Positions 28,359-35,708 of a stretch of DNA of 44,566 nt are shown here, piece by piece. Source of the stretch: Verrucomicrobiota bacterium (lineage in GTDB: Bacteria; Verrucomicrobiota; Verrucomicrobiia; Limisphaerales; J093); the NCBI GenBank assembly GCA_022710935.1, contig JAKLFY010000050.1, positions 1 through 44,566 on the forward strand, given 5' to 3'. The position numbers and the translations under genes were made by a program. Position 1 is the first letter of the stretch. Every line of letters begins with the position of its first letter. The notes beneath the pieces are model-generated. The model worked only from the letters and a program-made list of their open reading frames with translations, made no database searches and was not told the origin of the DNA.

Positions 28359-28633
28359 TGCGGGAAAGTCAGCGGGAGGCGCGGGACGGGACATCGCCGA
28401 CGACAGACACCCGTTCCGTCGCAGTCGGGATGCCGCGGCATGAGCAGGCAGTTGGGGCTGCCTCGGACCACAGACGGAGATTCTGTGGCCCCAGAGCCTG
28501 CCTGTTTCATGGAGTTGACACCGCCCCGAAGCCGAAAACTGCACAACGCCGCCCACCACGGGCTCTGACCCGCACAGCAGTCCTCTCGCGAAGTCTGATC
28601 GCCCTGTGAACTCACGGGGTGTAACTGTGCGGG
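28359..28633. other. structured intergenic region
   Basis: No gene is seen. From about 28437 to 28511 the sequence can form a compound hairpin. CAGGCAG (28445-28451) pairs with CTGCCTG (28498-28504), GGGGC (28454-28458) with GCCCC (28488-28492), and an inner CCACAGA (28468-28474) with TCTGTGG (28482-28488). It may be a terminator for the gene before it or a palindromic repeat. Confidence 0.45.
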
Positions 28634-28637
28634 TCAG
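28565..28637. repeat. 13-bp perfect inverted repeat enclosing a smaller hairpin
   Basis: CTGACCCGCACAG (28565-28577) and CTGTGCGGGTCAG (28625-28637) are exact complements. The 47 bases between them contain a further hairpin (CCCTGTG and CACGGGG). The right arm contains the stop codon of the ferredoxin remnant on the minus strand. Confidence 0.55.
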
Positions 28638-28810
28638 CCGGGAGCGGATGCGCGCTCGAGTTCCTCGCATTCCTGCCTGACTTCCGGCGGGACGGTTCCT
28701 TCGCGCACGACCCGGATGCCCCGTTTGCCTTCGACGGGGCACTTGTTCTCACAGATGCCGCGCCCGATGCACAGACTGAGGACAACGAACGGCTCTTTGA
28801 ACACAATCCT
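28634..28810 (-). pseudogene. remnant of a 4Fe-4S ferredoxin-domain protein (C-terminal piece)
   Basis: Read on the minus strand, this encodes IVFKEPFVVLSLCIGRGICENKCP and about 36 more residues, then TGA (28634-28636). The pattern CIGxGICENKCP is the classic second 4Fe-4S motif (CxxCxxCxxxCP). However the second Cys is Arg: codon CGC instead of TGC, a single transition. No start codon, ribosome-binding site or upstream ferredoxin half is visible, and the sequence upstream has no recognisable homology. I read it as a decayed gene end, not an active protein. Confidence 0.5.
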
Positions 28811-29103
28811 TGCAATCCATGAGGCAAAGAGGCGAGAACTTGCCCAGGGACTGCCATGATTGCGATATCGAGGATTCGAGCTGAAGCGGGCACAGACGTC
28901 CGGGTTTCCAAAGCGACTCGAGGCGGCGCTGACCGGCGCGCCGACAACGTGTGCGCTCTGGGCCGGACCGCGCGCCGCGCGTTGCGGGTGGGCTTGTGTC
29001 GCCGGTTCGCGCCCGAACCGTCGTTCAGAATCTCGAGCGCGATGGACGGTTGGAGGGGTCCAAGACCCGAGCGGCAGCGCGACTGAAACGACAGACGCCC
29101 ACC

Positions 29104-31824
29104 ATGGAAACCCTCCTGAGCCATCACTGGCATCACCTCCCCGCCCCCGAGGTGGTGCAACTGCTGGAAACCAACACGGACAAGGGGCTCGATCTCTTCG
29201 AAGTCAAACACCGCCGGCAGCGCCTCGGCCCAAACCAACTCACCCCCCGGAAAGGGCGCAGCGCGTTGTTGCGCTTCCTTCTCCAGTTTCATAACCCTCT
29301 GATCTACATCCTGATCGCAGCGGGCCTCACCAAGCTTGTCCTGGGCGGTTTTGTGGATGCGGGCGTGATTCTGGTCGTGGTGGTCGTGAACGCCTGGATC
29401 GGCTACATCCAGGAAGCGAAAGCCGAACGCGCGATCGAGGCGCTGGCCCGAAGCCTCGCCACCGAAACCAATGTCGTGCGCGCGGGCAACACGCTCAGAG
29501 TGCCCTCGACGGAGTTGGTGCCGGGGGACGTGGTGCTCCTCGCCTCCGGAGACAAGGTCCCGGCTGACCTCCGCCTGGTCGCCGCCCGCGATCTGCAGGT
29601 CGCCGAGGCTGCGCTCACCGGCGAATCCACCGCGGTCATCAAGAAAGCCGATGCCCAACTGGGCCCGGAAACCCTCCTGGCCGACCGCGCGAACATGGCC
29701 TATGCCTCGACGCTCGTGACCTATGGCCAGGGCCGCGGTGTGGTGGTTGCCACGGGCGACCGCACCGAGATCGGACGCATTTCCGAGATGATCTCGGCTG
29801 CGCCCAACCTCGAGACGCCGCTCACGCGCAAAATGGCCGCTTTCGGACACAAGCTCCTGATCCTGATCCTGGGCCTCGCCGCCCTGGTCGTGGCCGTCGG
29901 ATTGGCCCGTGGCGAAAACCTGGACGCCATCCTCTCGTCGGCCATCGCGCTGGCCGTCGGCGCCATCCCCGAAGGACTGCCTGCCGCCGTCACCGTGACC
30001 CTGGCCATCGGCGTGGCCCGCATGGCAAGGCGTCGCGCCATTGTCCGCAAACTGCCCGCGGTGGAAACGCTCGGAAGCACCACGGTGATCTGTTCCGACA
30101 AGACCGGCACGCTCACCCGCAACCAGATGGCCGTGCGACAGGTCGTCGTTGGCGACAGCGTGGTCGAGATCGACGGCAGCGGCTATGAGCCGCAAGGGGC
30201 CGTCACGCTCGACGGGAAAGCACTCAAGCCCGACGAGGCCCCAGGCATCTCGGAGTGCTTCCTGGCCGGGTTGGTCTGCAACGACAGCGCCCTCGTCCAG
30301 AAGGACGGTCGTTGGGATGCCCAAGGCGACCCCACCGAGGTCGCCCTGATCGTCGCAGCCCACAGGGCCGCCCTCGAGGACGCGCGGGTCAAGTCGCGCC
30401 TCCCGCGGCTTGACGCCATCCCTTTCGAGTCGCAACACCAGTTCATGGCCACGCTGCATGACGACCCGGGTGCGGGCCGCAAGCGGGTCTACCTGAAAGG
30501 CGCGGTCGAGGTCGTGCTCGAACGGTGCCATGCTGCCCTCGATGCCGCCGGACAACCGGTCAGCCTCGATCGCAGTCGCGTTCAAGCCCAGGTCAGCCAA
30601 ATGACCTCCGGAGGGCTGCGCCTGCTGGGCTTCGCCCGCGCCGAGGTTGGCCCCGAGACCCGGCACCTCGACATTCACAACCTGCCGGGCAACTTCACCT
30701 TCATCGGCCTGCAAGGGATGATCGATCCGCCGCGGCCGGAAGCCATCGATGCCGTGGCGGCCTGTCACCGCGCGGGCATCCGGGTCAAGATGATCACAGG
30801 CGATCATGCCGGAACGGCCGCGGCGATCGGCCAGCAGTTGGGCCTGATCGGGAAGAGCACGGCGGCCGACGGCCCCCCGGCATTGACGGGCACGGATCTT
30901 GCCGGGCTCTCCGATGAGGCGCTGGTCGACGTGGCGGAGAACGTCTCCGTCTTCGCCCGGGTCACCCCTGAACAGAAGCTGCGACTGGTCGAGGCACTGC
31001 AGGCACGCGGCCACATCGTCGCCATGACCGGCGATGGGGTGAACGACGGCCCCGCCCTCAAGCAAGCCAACATCGGCGTCGCCATGGGCGTCACCGGAAC
31101 CGAGGTCGCCAAGGAAGCCGCCGACATGGTTCTGACAGACGACAACTTCGCGTCGATCCGATCGGCTGTCGAGGAGGGCCGGAACGTCTTCGACAACCTG
31201 ACCAAAATCATCACCTGGGCGCTGCCCAGCAACCTCGGGCAAGGCCTCGTGATTCTGGCCGCGGCGTTGGCCGGCGCGACGCTGCCCATCCTTCCGCTTC
31301 AGGTGTTGTGGATCAACATGACAACCGGAGGCTTGCTCGGGTTGTTCCTCGCTCTCGAACCCAAAGAACAAGACCTCATGGACCGACCGCCCCGCTCGCC
31401 CCAAGCCCCCATTCTCACCGGGCGCATGCTGGCGCAAGTGGCGCTCGTCGGTCTGCTCATCCTCATCGCTGCCTTCGGGCTGTTCAAATGGGAGTTGGCT
31501 CGAGGCGCCGGCATCGACGCGGCCCGCACGGTCGCCCTGAACACCGTAGCCATCGTCCAGGCGCTCTACCTGGTCAACTGCCGCTCCCTGCGCCACGGCA
31601 TCTGGTCCATTGGACTGTTCCGCAACGGCTGGCTGTGGCTGGGGATCGCAGGTGTGCTGCTGGCGCAAGTCGGCCTCACGTATTTGCCCTTCCTGAACTC
31701 GATCTTCCAGACCGCTCCGATTGGCTGGGACGAGTGGTTGCGCATCCTCGGCGCGGGCCTGGTCGGCATGGTGCTGGTCGAATTCCAGAAGTGGCTGATC
31801 CACCGACGGCAATCTCAACTCTAA
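29104..31824 (+). CDS. P-type cation-transporting ATPase (P2 type, CtpF/Ca2+-like)
   Basis: This 906-residue membrane pump has an N-terminal cation-ATPase domain and A-domain LTGES (171-175). The M4 site is AIPEGLPAAVTVTLA. Phosphorylated Asp332 lies in SDKTGTLT, followed by the N-domain and hinge GDGVNDGPALKQANIGVAMG. The C-terminal block has six membrane segments, including INMTTGGLLGLFLALEP (M6) and LMDRPPRSP. PEGLP in M4 and the M6 pattern point to the P2 group that exports Ca2+ or alkali cations, closest by eye to mycobacterial CtpF. The ion is not certain. The frame is open for 51 codons before 29104, but MetGluThr followed by the conserved 'LSHHWHHLPAPEV' start is typical. A dispersed repeat abuts its stop codon. 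Confidence 0.92.
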   Translation: METLLSHHWHHLPAPEVVQLLETNTDKGLDLFEVKHRRQRLGPNQLTPRKGRSALLRFLLQFHNPLIYILIAAGLTKLVLGGFVDAGVILVVVVVNAWIGYIQEAKAERAIEALARSLATETNVVRAGNTLRVPSTELVPGDVVLLASGDKVPADLRLVAARDLQVAEAALTGESTAVIKKADAQLGPETLLADRANMAYASTLVTYGQGRGVVVATGDRTEIGRISEMISAAPNLETPLTRKMAAFGHKLLILILGLAALVVAVGLARGENLDAILSSAIALAVGAIPEGLPAAVTVTLAIGVARMARRRAIVRKLPAVETLGSTTVICSDKTGTLTRNQMAVRQVVVGDSVVEIDGSGYEPQGAVTLDGKALKPDEAPGISECFLAGLVCNDSALVQKDGRWDAQGDPTEVALIVAAHRAALEDARVKSRLPRLDAIPFESQHQFMATLHDDPGAGRKRVYLKGAVEVVLERCHAALDAAGQPVSLDRSRVQAQVSQMTSGGLRLLGFARAEVGPETRHLDIHNLPGNFTFIGLQGMIDPPRPEAIDAVAACHRAGIRVKMITGDHAGTAAAIGQQLGLIGKSTAADGPPALTGTDLAGLSDEALVDVAENVSVFARVTPEQKLRLVEALQARGHIVAMTGDGVNDGPALKQANIGVAMGVTGTEVAKEAADMVLTDDNFASIRSAVEEGRNVFDNLTKIITWALPSNLGQGLVILAAALAGATLPILPLQVLWINMTTGGLLGLFLALEPKEQDLMDRPPRSPQAPILTGRMLAQVALVGLLILIAAFGLFKWELARGAGIDAARTVALNTVAIVQALYLVNCRSLRHGIWSIGLFRNGWLWLGIAGVLLAQVGLTYLPFLNSIFQTAPIGWDEWLRILGAGLVGMVLVEFQKWLIHRRQSQL

Positions 31825-31846
31825 CCCGCGTATTTTGCAGCGCGGC
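31825..31846 (+). repeat. dispersed CCCGCGTATT...GCAGCGCGGC repeat, copy 2
   Basis: It begins immediately after the TAA of the P-type ATPase gene and matches 795-816 at 20 of 22 positions. It continues into GCGCGGCAAAGCCGCG, a hairpin whose complement appears at 915-931. Confidence 0.5.
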
Positions 31847-32076
31847 AAAGCCGCGACGAAAGCAACGGGTACTCTTGCACCGGCCGTGGCCACGAACGCC
31901 CTGGTCGCCGCGCTGCGCCGGCGCTGCTGTGCGGGTTGAAAAAGCAAAACCGAGTCGACAAACGATCCGAAATCCCTGTCCGCGCTTGCACCCGCGGGCG
32001 TCTTGCGGCATCAATGCAGGCATGTCACCCGCCTGCCTCACCCCAATCGCGGGCCCATCCGGGCAATGACGATGCC

Positions 32077-34251
32077 ATGACCACTTCCCCCGATCCCGCA
32101 GCACCGCCTCGCCCCGGCGACGTCGCCCAACCTCCAGACGCCAACCATCTCCGCGTCGAAATCGAGCGTGATCCCGAAGGCAAACCGAAGGCTTTCACCC
32201 TCACGCTCGCCAATCAAACCGTCGTGCTGCGTTCGGGCACAACCTGGCTCAAGACCGACGAGTTCAAGTGGGTCACGCGCGGCTTGATCGAAGCTCCGCA
32301 GTCGTTCCAGGTCGAGCCCAATGGCACGGTCGACATCAATGGCGAGAAGATCGCTCTGGACGACCCCGAAGGCGCCGCCAAGCTCGAACACGAACTCAAT
32401 AAACACCACGCCGTCGCGCCCAAAAAGAAGGCCGCCCCCAAGACCGCCGCGGCGCACACGGTCTCCGGACCGCGCGCGCCGCATTTCGCCGTCAAGCTCG
32501 ATCAGTTCGGCCACCTGGTGGTGGTCTGCACGCGCGGCGCCGAACGCGTGGAAACCGGGTTGCGGGGGCTGCCGTCGCTCGTTCAAAACCGGCTCATGCT
32601 CGCCCCGCGGCAGTATCACGTCGATCCGCTGCATCGCGGCATCGAGCTGGACGGGACATTCTACGAGGCGACTCAGGACGGCGCCGGCCAACTGGCCGAG
32701 ATCCTCAACACGCGCTACGCCCCGAGCCCGGAGGACGACCAGGACACGGCGATCGAAATTAAGGAAAACCCCGCCGCGGCGACCGGTTTCGACATCCATT
32801 TCGTGACCGTGGTCTCAGGCGCCCGGTTCGAGGTCAAAGGCCACCTCTCCCAGGAGAAACTCGATCTGCTCCAGGACTCCGCCAAGTGCGATCTGCTCCA
32901 GCCCGGCGTCATCCTCCGCCTGACTCCCCCTCACATGCTCTTCCGTCGGCGCCGCCCCGACGGCGGCGAAGAGCATATCCCCGAGTTGCCCGACATCCAG
33001 TACCGGCGCATCACCGCCCCCGAACTCCAGCGGCTGTTCAACCACCCGATCATCCGTCGCGGCGGCGAGTCGGTCGCGGCCGCGGCTCTGCATGCCCACG
33101 AACAGGACGACGACCTCGTCGAGTTGCGGGTCACCCGCAATCCCCAGAACAAGAAAGTCCTCTGGCTCGAAACCTCGACCGCCGCCGGCAGCGCGCCGAC
33201 AGGCCGCGCATTCACCCATCACAATATCGCCGATCTTCAGGAGGCCGGCGTCTTCCTCCCGCACCTTGATGTCTCGCTCTCGCTCGACCACTGCGTCCTG
33301 AGCATCCTCAACATAGAGACCAAACACGAAGATAGACTGACCCTCGACACCCAGAGCCCGGACAGCACCCTCGACGAAGCAGGCCGCATGCTGACCGCCG
33401 CCCTCAAACCCCCGCGGCCCCGCGCGCCCGCCGCCCCCGCGCCCCAGACTCCATCGCCTCCGCCACCCCCCGGCCCGGTCGCCTCAGCGCCCGCGCCCGC
33501 TCCGCCTCCAACACGCCCAACCCCTGCGCCCGCGCCCGCGCCGGCTCCGCCTGTGATCGCAGCGCCGCGGCAACCGGCTGTTCCGCCGAAGCAGGCCGAG
33601 CCGCCCGCCCCACCGCCGATCGCCAAAGCGACGGCGCCGCCGCCTCAACCACAGGCGCCGCAACCTCCGCCTGCCGCGCCTCCTGCCGAGCCCGAACCAG
33701 ACGTCGATGCGTCGTTTCTTGCGCTCTTCGAGCGGACCAGCCCCCTGGCGGTCAATCTCGCCGTGTTCAATCGGCTTACCGACCTCCTGGGGATGCCGGT
33801 CCAGGACATTCTCCTGACGCTGCCCCGCGCCTTTACGGACAGGCGCTTCCAGGTCCTGAGCTTCAGCCATCCGGAGATTGAAACCATCCTCGACCTCCGC
33901 TCCGAGACCTTCTACGGCTTCTACCTGACGCACGTGAGCGAGCAGAAGGTCCTGCTGGTCTATGCCTGCAAAGGGCGGCACATCGAGTGGGGCCCGGACC
34001 GCTGCCTGCTGCAGCCAAGCGTCTCCGCCGAACCCAACGAGTACAAGCTAAGCGCCCTCCTCGGCCTGGCCCAGGACGCCGACAGCCAGTTCGCATTCAT
34101 CGTCACGCCGGCGTACAGCGATTGGGCCCAGGCCTTCGCCCCGACCTACCGGGACGTCTGCGCCCGCTTCGTCACCCCGCGCGACGTCGCGCTCGAACCC
34201 GACCGGTTCACACTGATCTGGCCGGAGCCATCGCAATGGGGTCGCATCTAA
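32077..34251 (+). CDS. large unrecognised protein: four internal repeats, Pro-rich linker, C-terminal domain
   Basis: The protein has 724 residues, with no signal peptide or membrane segment, so it is probably cytosolic. I do not recognise a family. Residues about 22-445 appear to be four diverged repeats of 80-100 residues (about 22-108, 135-211, 237-322, 344-441). Each is rich in beta strands and ends in a short helix such as 'GAAKLEHELN', 'GAGQLAEILN', 'TAPELQRLFN' and 'EAGRMLTAAL'. Residues about 444-541 are an Ala/Pro-rich linker. Residues about 543-724 form a compact domain with conserved-looking aromatic and acidic positions (SETFYGFYLTHV, PDRCLLQP, FAFIVTPAYSDW). The ATG at 32077 follows a 252-bp region with a repeat. 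Its neighbours offer no functional clue. Confidence 0.75.
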   Translation: MTTSPDPAAPPRPGDVAQPPDANHLRVEIERDPEGKPKAFTLTLANQTVVLRSGTTWLKTDEFKWVTRGLIEAPQSFQVEPNGTVDINGEKIALDDPEGAAKLEHELNKHHAVAPKKKAAPKTAAAHTVSGPRAPHFAVKLDQFGHLVVVCTRGAERVETGLRGLPSLVQNRLMLAPRQYHVDPLHRGIELDGTFYEATQDGAGQLAEILNTRYAPSPEDDQDTAIEIKENPAAATGFDIHFVTVVSGARFEVKGHLSQEKLDLLQDSAKCDLLQPGVILRLTPPHMLFRRRRPDGGEEHIPELPDIQYRRITAPELQRLFNHPIIRRGGESVAAAALHAHEQDDDLVELRVTRNPQNKKVLWLETSTAAGSAPTGRAFTHHNIADLQEAGVFLPHLDVSLSLDHCVLSILNIETKHEDRLTLDTQSPDSTLDEAGRMLTAALKPPRPRAPAAPAPQTPSPPPPPGPVASAPAPAPPPTRPTPAPAPAPAPPVIAAPRQPAVPPKQAEPPAPPPIAKATAPPPQPQAPQPPPAAPPAEPEPDVDASFLALFERTSPLAVNLAVFNRLTDLLGMPVQDILLTLPRAFTDRRFQVLSFSHPEIETILDLRSETFYGFYLTHVSEQKVLLVYACKGRHIEWGPDRCLLQPSVSAEPNEYKLSALLGLAQDADSQFAFIVTPAYSDWAQAFAPTYRDVCARFVTPRDVALEPDRFTLIWPEPSQWGRI

Positions 34252-34331
34252 ATAGTTGACATTTCCGATTCCGGCAACCTCGGCGCGCGCCTCCTCGAGA
34301 CCCTGTGCGGTGGCAGTCACTGAATCGAGCC

Positions 34332-34679
34332 AGGGACGATCCCGCGATCGCGCATACGCGTCAACCTTAGGCCGGCAAAGATGCGGACCTCGCACGCAAG
34401 CTGCCGGGGCACGAGCGTGTTCGGTCGCGCGGAGCGCTTGGAGTGCGTGTGCCTCAGCACCGCTTTGGAATGGGAACGTACGGAGGACGGTCCTCGCAAA
34501 GCGGCGGTCAACCGCCGCACTCCAGACGCTTCGCGACCTCGGAGCCGAACTGAGCAGAGGCGACTGCCACAACGAACACCGGTCCAAGGAGTTAGACACC
34601 CTCGACAGCGCTGCTCCGAGAAAACCACTCAGGAGCCTTGCTTAGGTTGACGCGTATGCGCAATCGCGGGATTGTCCCT
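34332..34679. mobile_element. MITE-like element with 39-bp terminal inverted repeats
   Basis: The left arm (34332-34370) and the complement of the right arm (34641-34679) match at 36 of 39 positions and share the core GCGCATACGCGTCAACCT. The interior holds further complementary segments (GGAGTGCG near 34440 and CGCACTCC near 34520) but no transposase. There is no clear target-site duplication. It could be a non-autonomous transposable element or a large palindromic dispersed repeat. Confidence 0.6.
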
Positions 34680-34832
34680 CGTGCCTGCGTGCATGGCCCC
34701 CGTGCGCTCTGACCCAGCGGCTGAGACTTGAGGCTTGGGCGCTGAACGGTTCTGTTCATGGCCCCCGCTCACATTCCTGTTGACACGATCCGGACGAAGG
34801 GGCTTGATGTCCAAAAATGTCTAATTGCGGTT

Positions 34833-34838
34833 TATGAT
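34833..34838 (+). promoter_or_regulatory. candidate -10 box before the HTH-EIIA gene
   Basis: TATGAT lies 18 bases before the start codon, in an AT-rich patch unusual for this chromosome. No good -35 is at the right distance. Confidence 0.25.
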
Positions 34839-34856
34839 GGGTAATCGCGAGCCACG

Positions 34857-35669
34857 ATGAACCTGACGGTCAGAGGCGTGTCCGAGTTGCTCGATGTGTC
34901 CGAGAAAACGGTCTACCGCTGGCTCGGCGCGGGCAGGCTCCCCGCCTACCGGCTCAGCGGCCAGTACCGCTTCAGCCGGGCCGAAATCCTCGAGTGGGCG
35001 ACGGCCAACAGGCTCAATGTGCCGGCCCGAACCCTGCACGAGACGGACGACACGAATGAGCCGCTGCCGACGCTGGCCGAGGCTCTCGAAGCCGGCGGCA
35101 TCTTCTACCGGATCGGCGGCACGAACCGCGAATCCGCCCTCCGCAACGCGGTCGAGACGCTGCGCCTCCCGGACGAAGTGGACCGGGGGTTCCTTCTCGA
35201 GGCGCTGCTCGCGCGCGAACACCTGGCCTCGACCGGCATCGGCGAGGGCATCGCCATCGCCCACGCGCGCAATCCCGTCGTGCTGCACGTGATCAAGCCG
35301 GTCCTCGCGCTCTGTTTTCTCGAACGGGCCGTCGATTTCGGCGCGCTCGATGGCCGTCCAGTGCGGGCGCTGTTCACCCTGGTCAGCCCCAGCGCCCGCG
35401 CGCACCTCGATCTCCTCTCCCGGCTGTCGTTCGCGTTGCGCGATGCGGACTTCAAGCACATGGTGCTCGCACAGGCCGACCGCGACACGCTCCTCGGCGC
35501 CATTCGGCGCCTCAGCGCGGGCGCGTCACCCCGGAACCGGACACCGGGCGCGCACCGCCGCTCGACCCGTCGCACCGATCCCCAGGGCCCGACCGGCACG
35601 TCCCGCTCGCCGGCACGCACACGACATGCTGGTGCGCACCGGGCCGGACCAAGCCGCGCGCGGTCCTGA
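34857..35669 (+). CDS. HTH (excisionase-type) and PTS EIIA fusion regulator
   Basis: The 270-residue protein has two domains. Residues 1-52 are a MerR/excisionase-type helix-turn-helix (VRGVSELLDVSEKTVYRWLG, with YRFSRAEILEW). Residues about 70-222 are a PTS EIIA domain of the fructose/PtsN class. The phospho-His lies in STGIGEGIAIAHAR, the counterpart of the family's GiGiAiPHgr. The last 47 residues are Arg/Pro-rich and look non-conserved, possibly an extended tail after a lost stop. It precedes the hydrogenase-related operon by 39 bp on the same strand and is likely its regulator or energy-state sensor. A PtsN-like, non-sugar role is more likely than transport because no EIIB or EIIC is nearby. 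Confidence 0.85.
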   Translation: MNLTVRGVSELLDVSEKTVYRWLGAGRLPAYRLSGQYRFSRAEILEWATANRLNVPARTLHETDDTNEPLPTLAEALEAGGIFYRIGGTNRESALRNAVETLRLPDEVDRGFLLEALLAREHLASTGIGEGIAIAHARNPVVLHVIKPVLALCFLERAVDFGALDGRPVRALFTLVSPSARAHLDLLSRLSFALRDADFKHMVLAQADRDTLLGAIRRLSAGASPRNRTPGAHRRSTRRTDPQGPTGTSRSPARTRHAGAHRAGPSRARS

Positions 35670-35708
35670 CTGAGTGAACGGAGCGATTCAAGGCAAGACG
35701 AGGCGCAC

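Larger units (their letters stand above)
34252..34856. other. intergenic region carrying an inverted-repeat element
   Basis: This 605-bp gap precedes the Ehr locus. It holds a 348-bp element bounded by long inverted repeats (34332-34679). A roughly 180-bp stretch with TTGACA at 34780-34785 and a TATGAT (34833-34838) near the next gene follows. No protein-coding frame is convincing. Confidence 0.65.

Noticed and set aside
28612-31947. Open frame of 1111 codons on the minus strand across the P-type ATPase gene
   Set aside because: It is antisense to a gene with all P-type ATPase motifs; the protein is Gln/Arg/Gly/Asp-rich without recognisable domains, as expected of a high-GC shadow frame.
34252-34856. 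Protein gene in the gap upstream of the HTH-EIIA gene
   Set aside because: Frames there are short and run through the inverted-repeat element; none shows a family motif.
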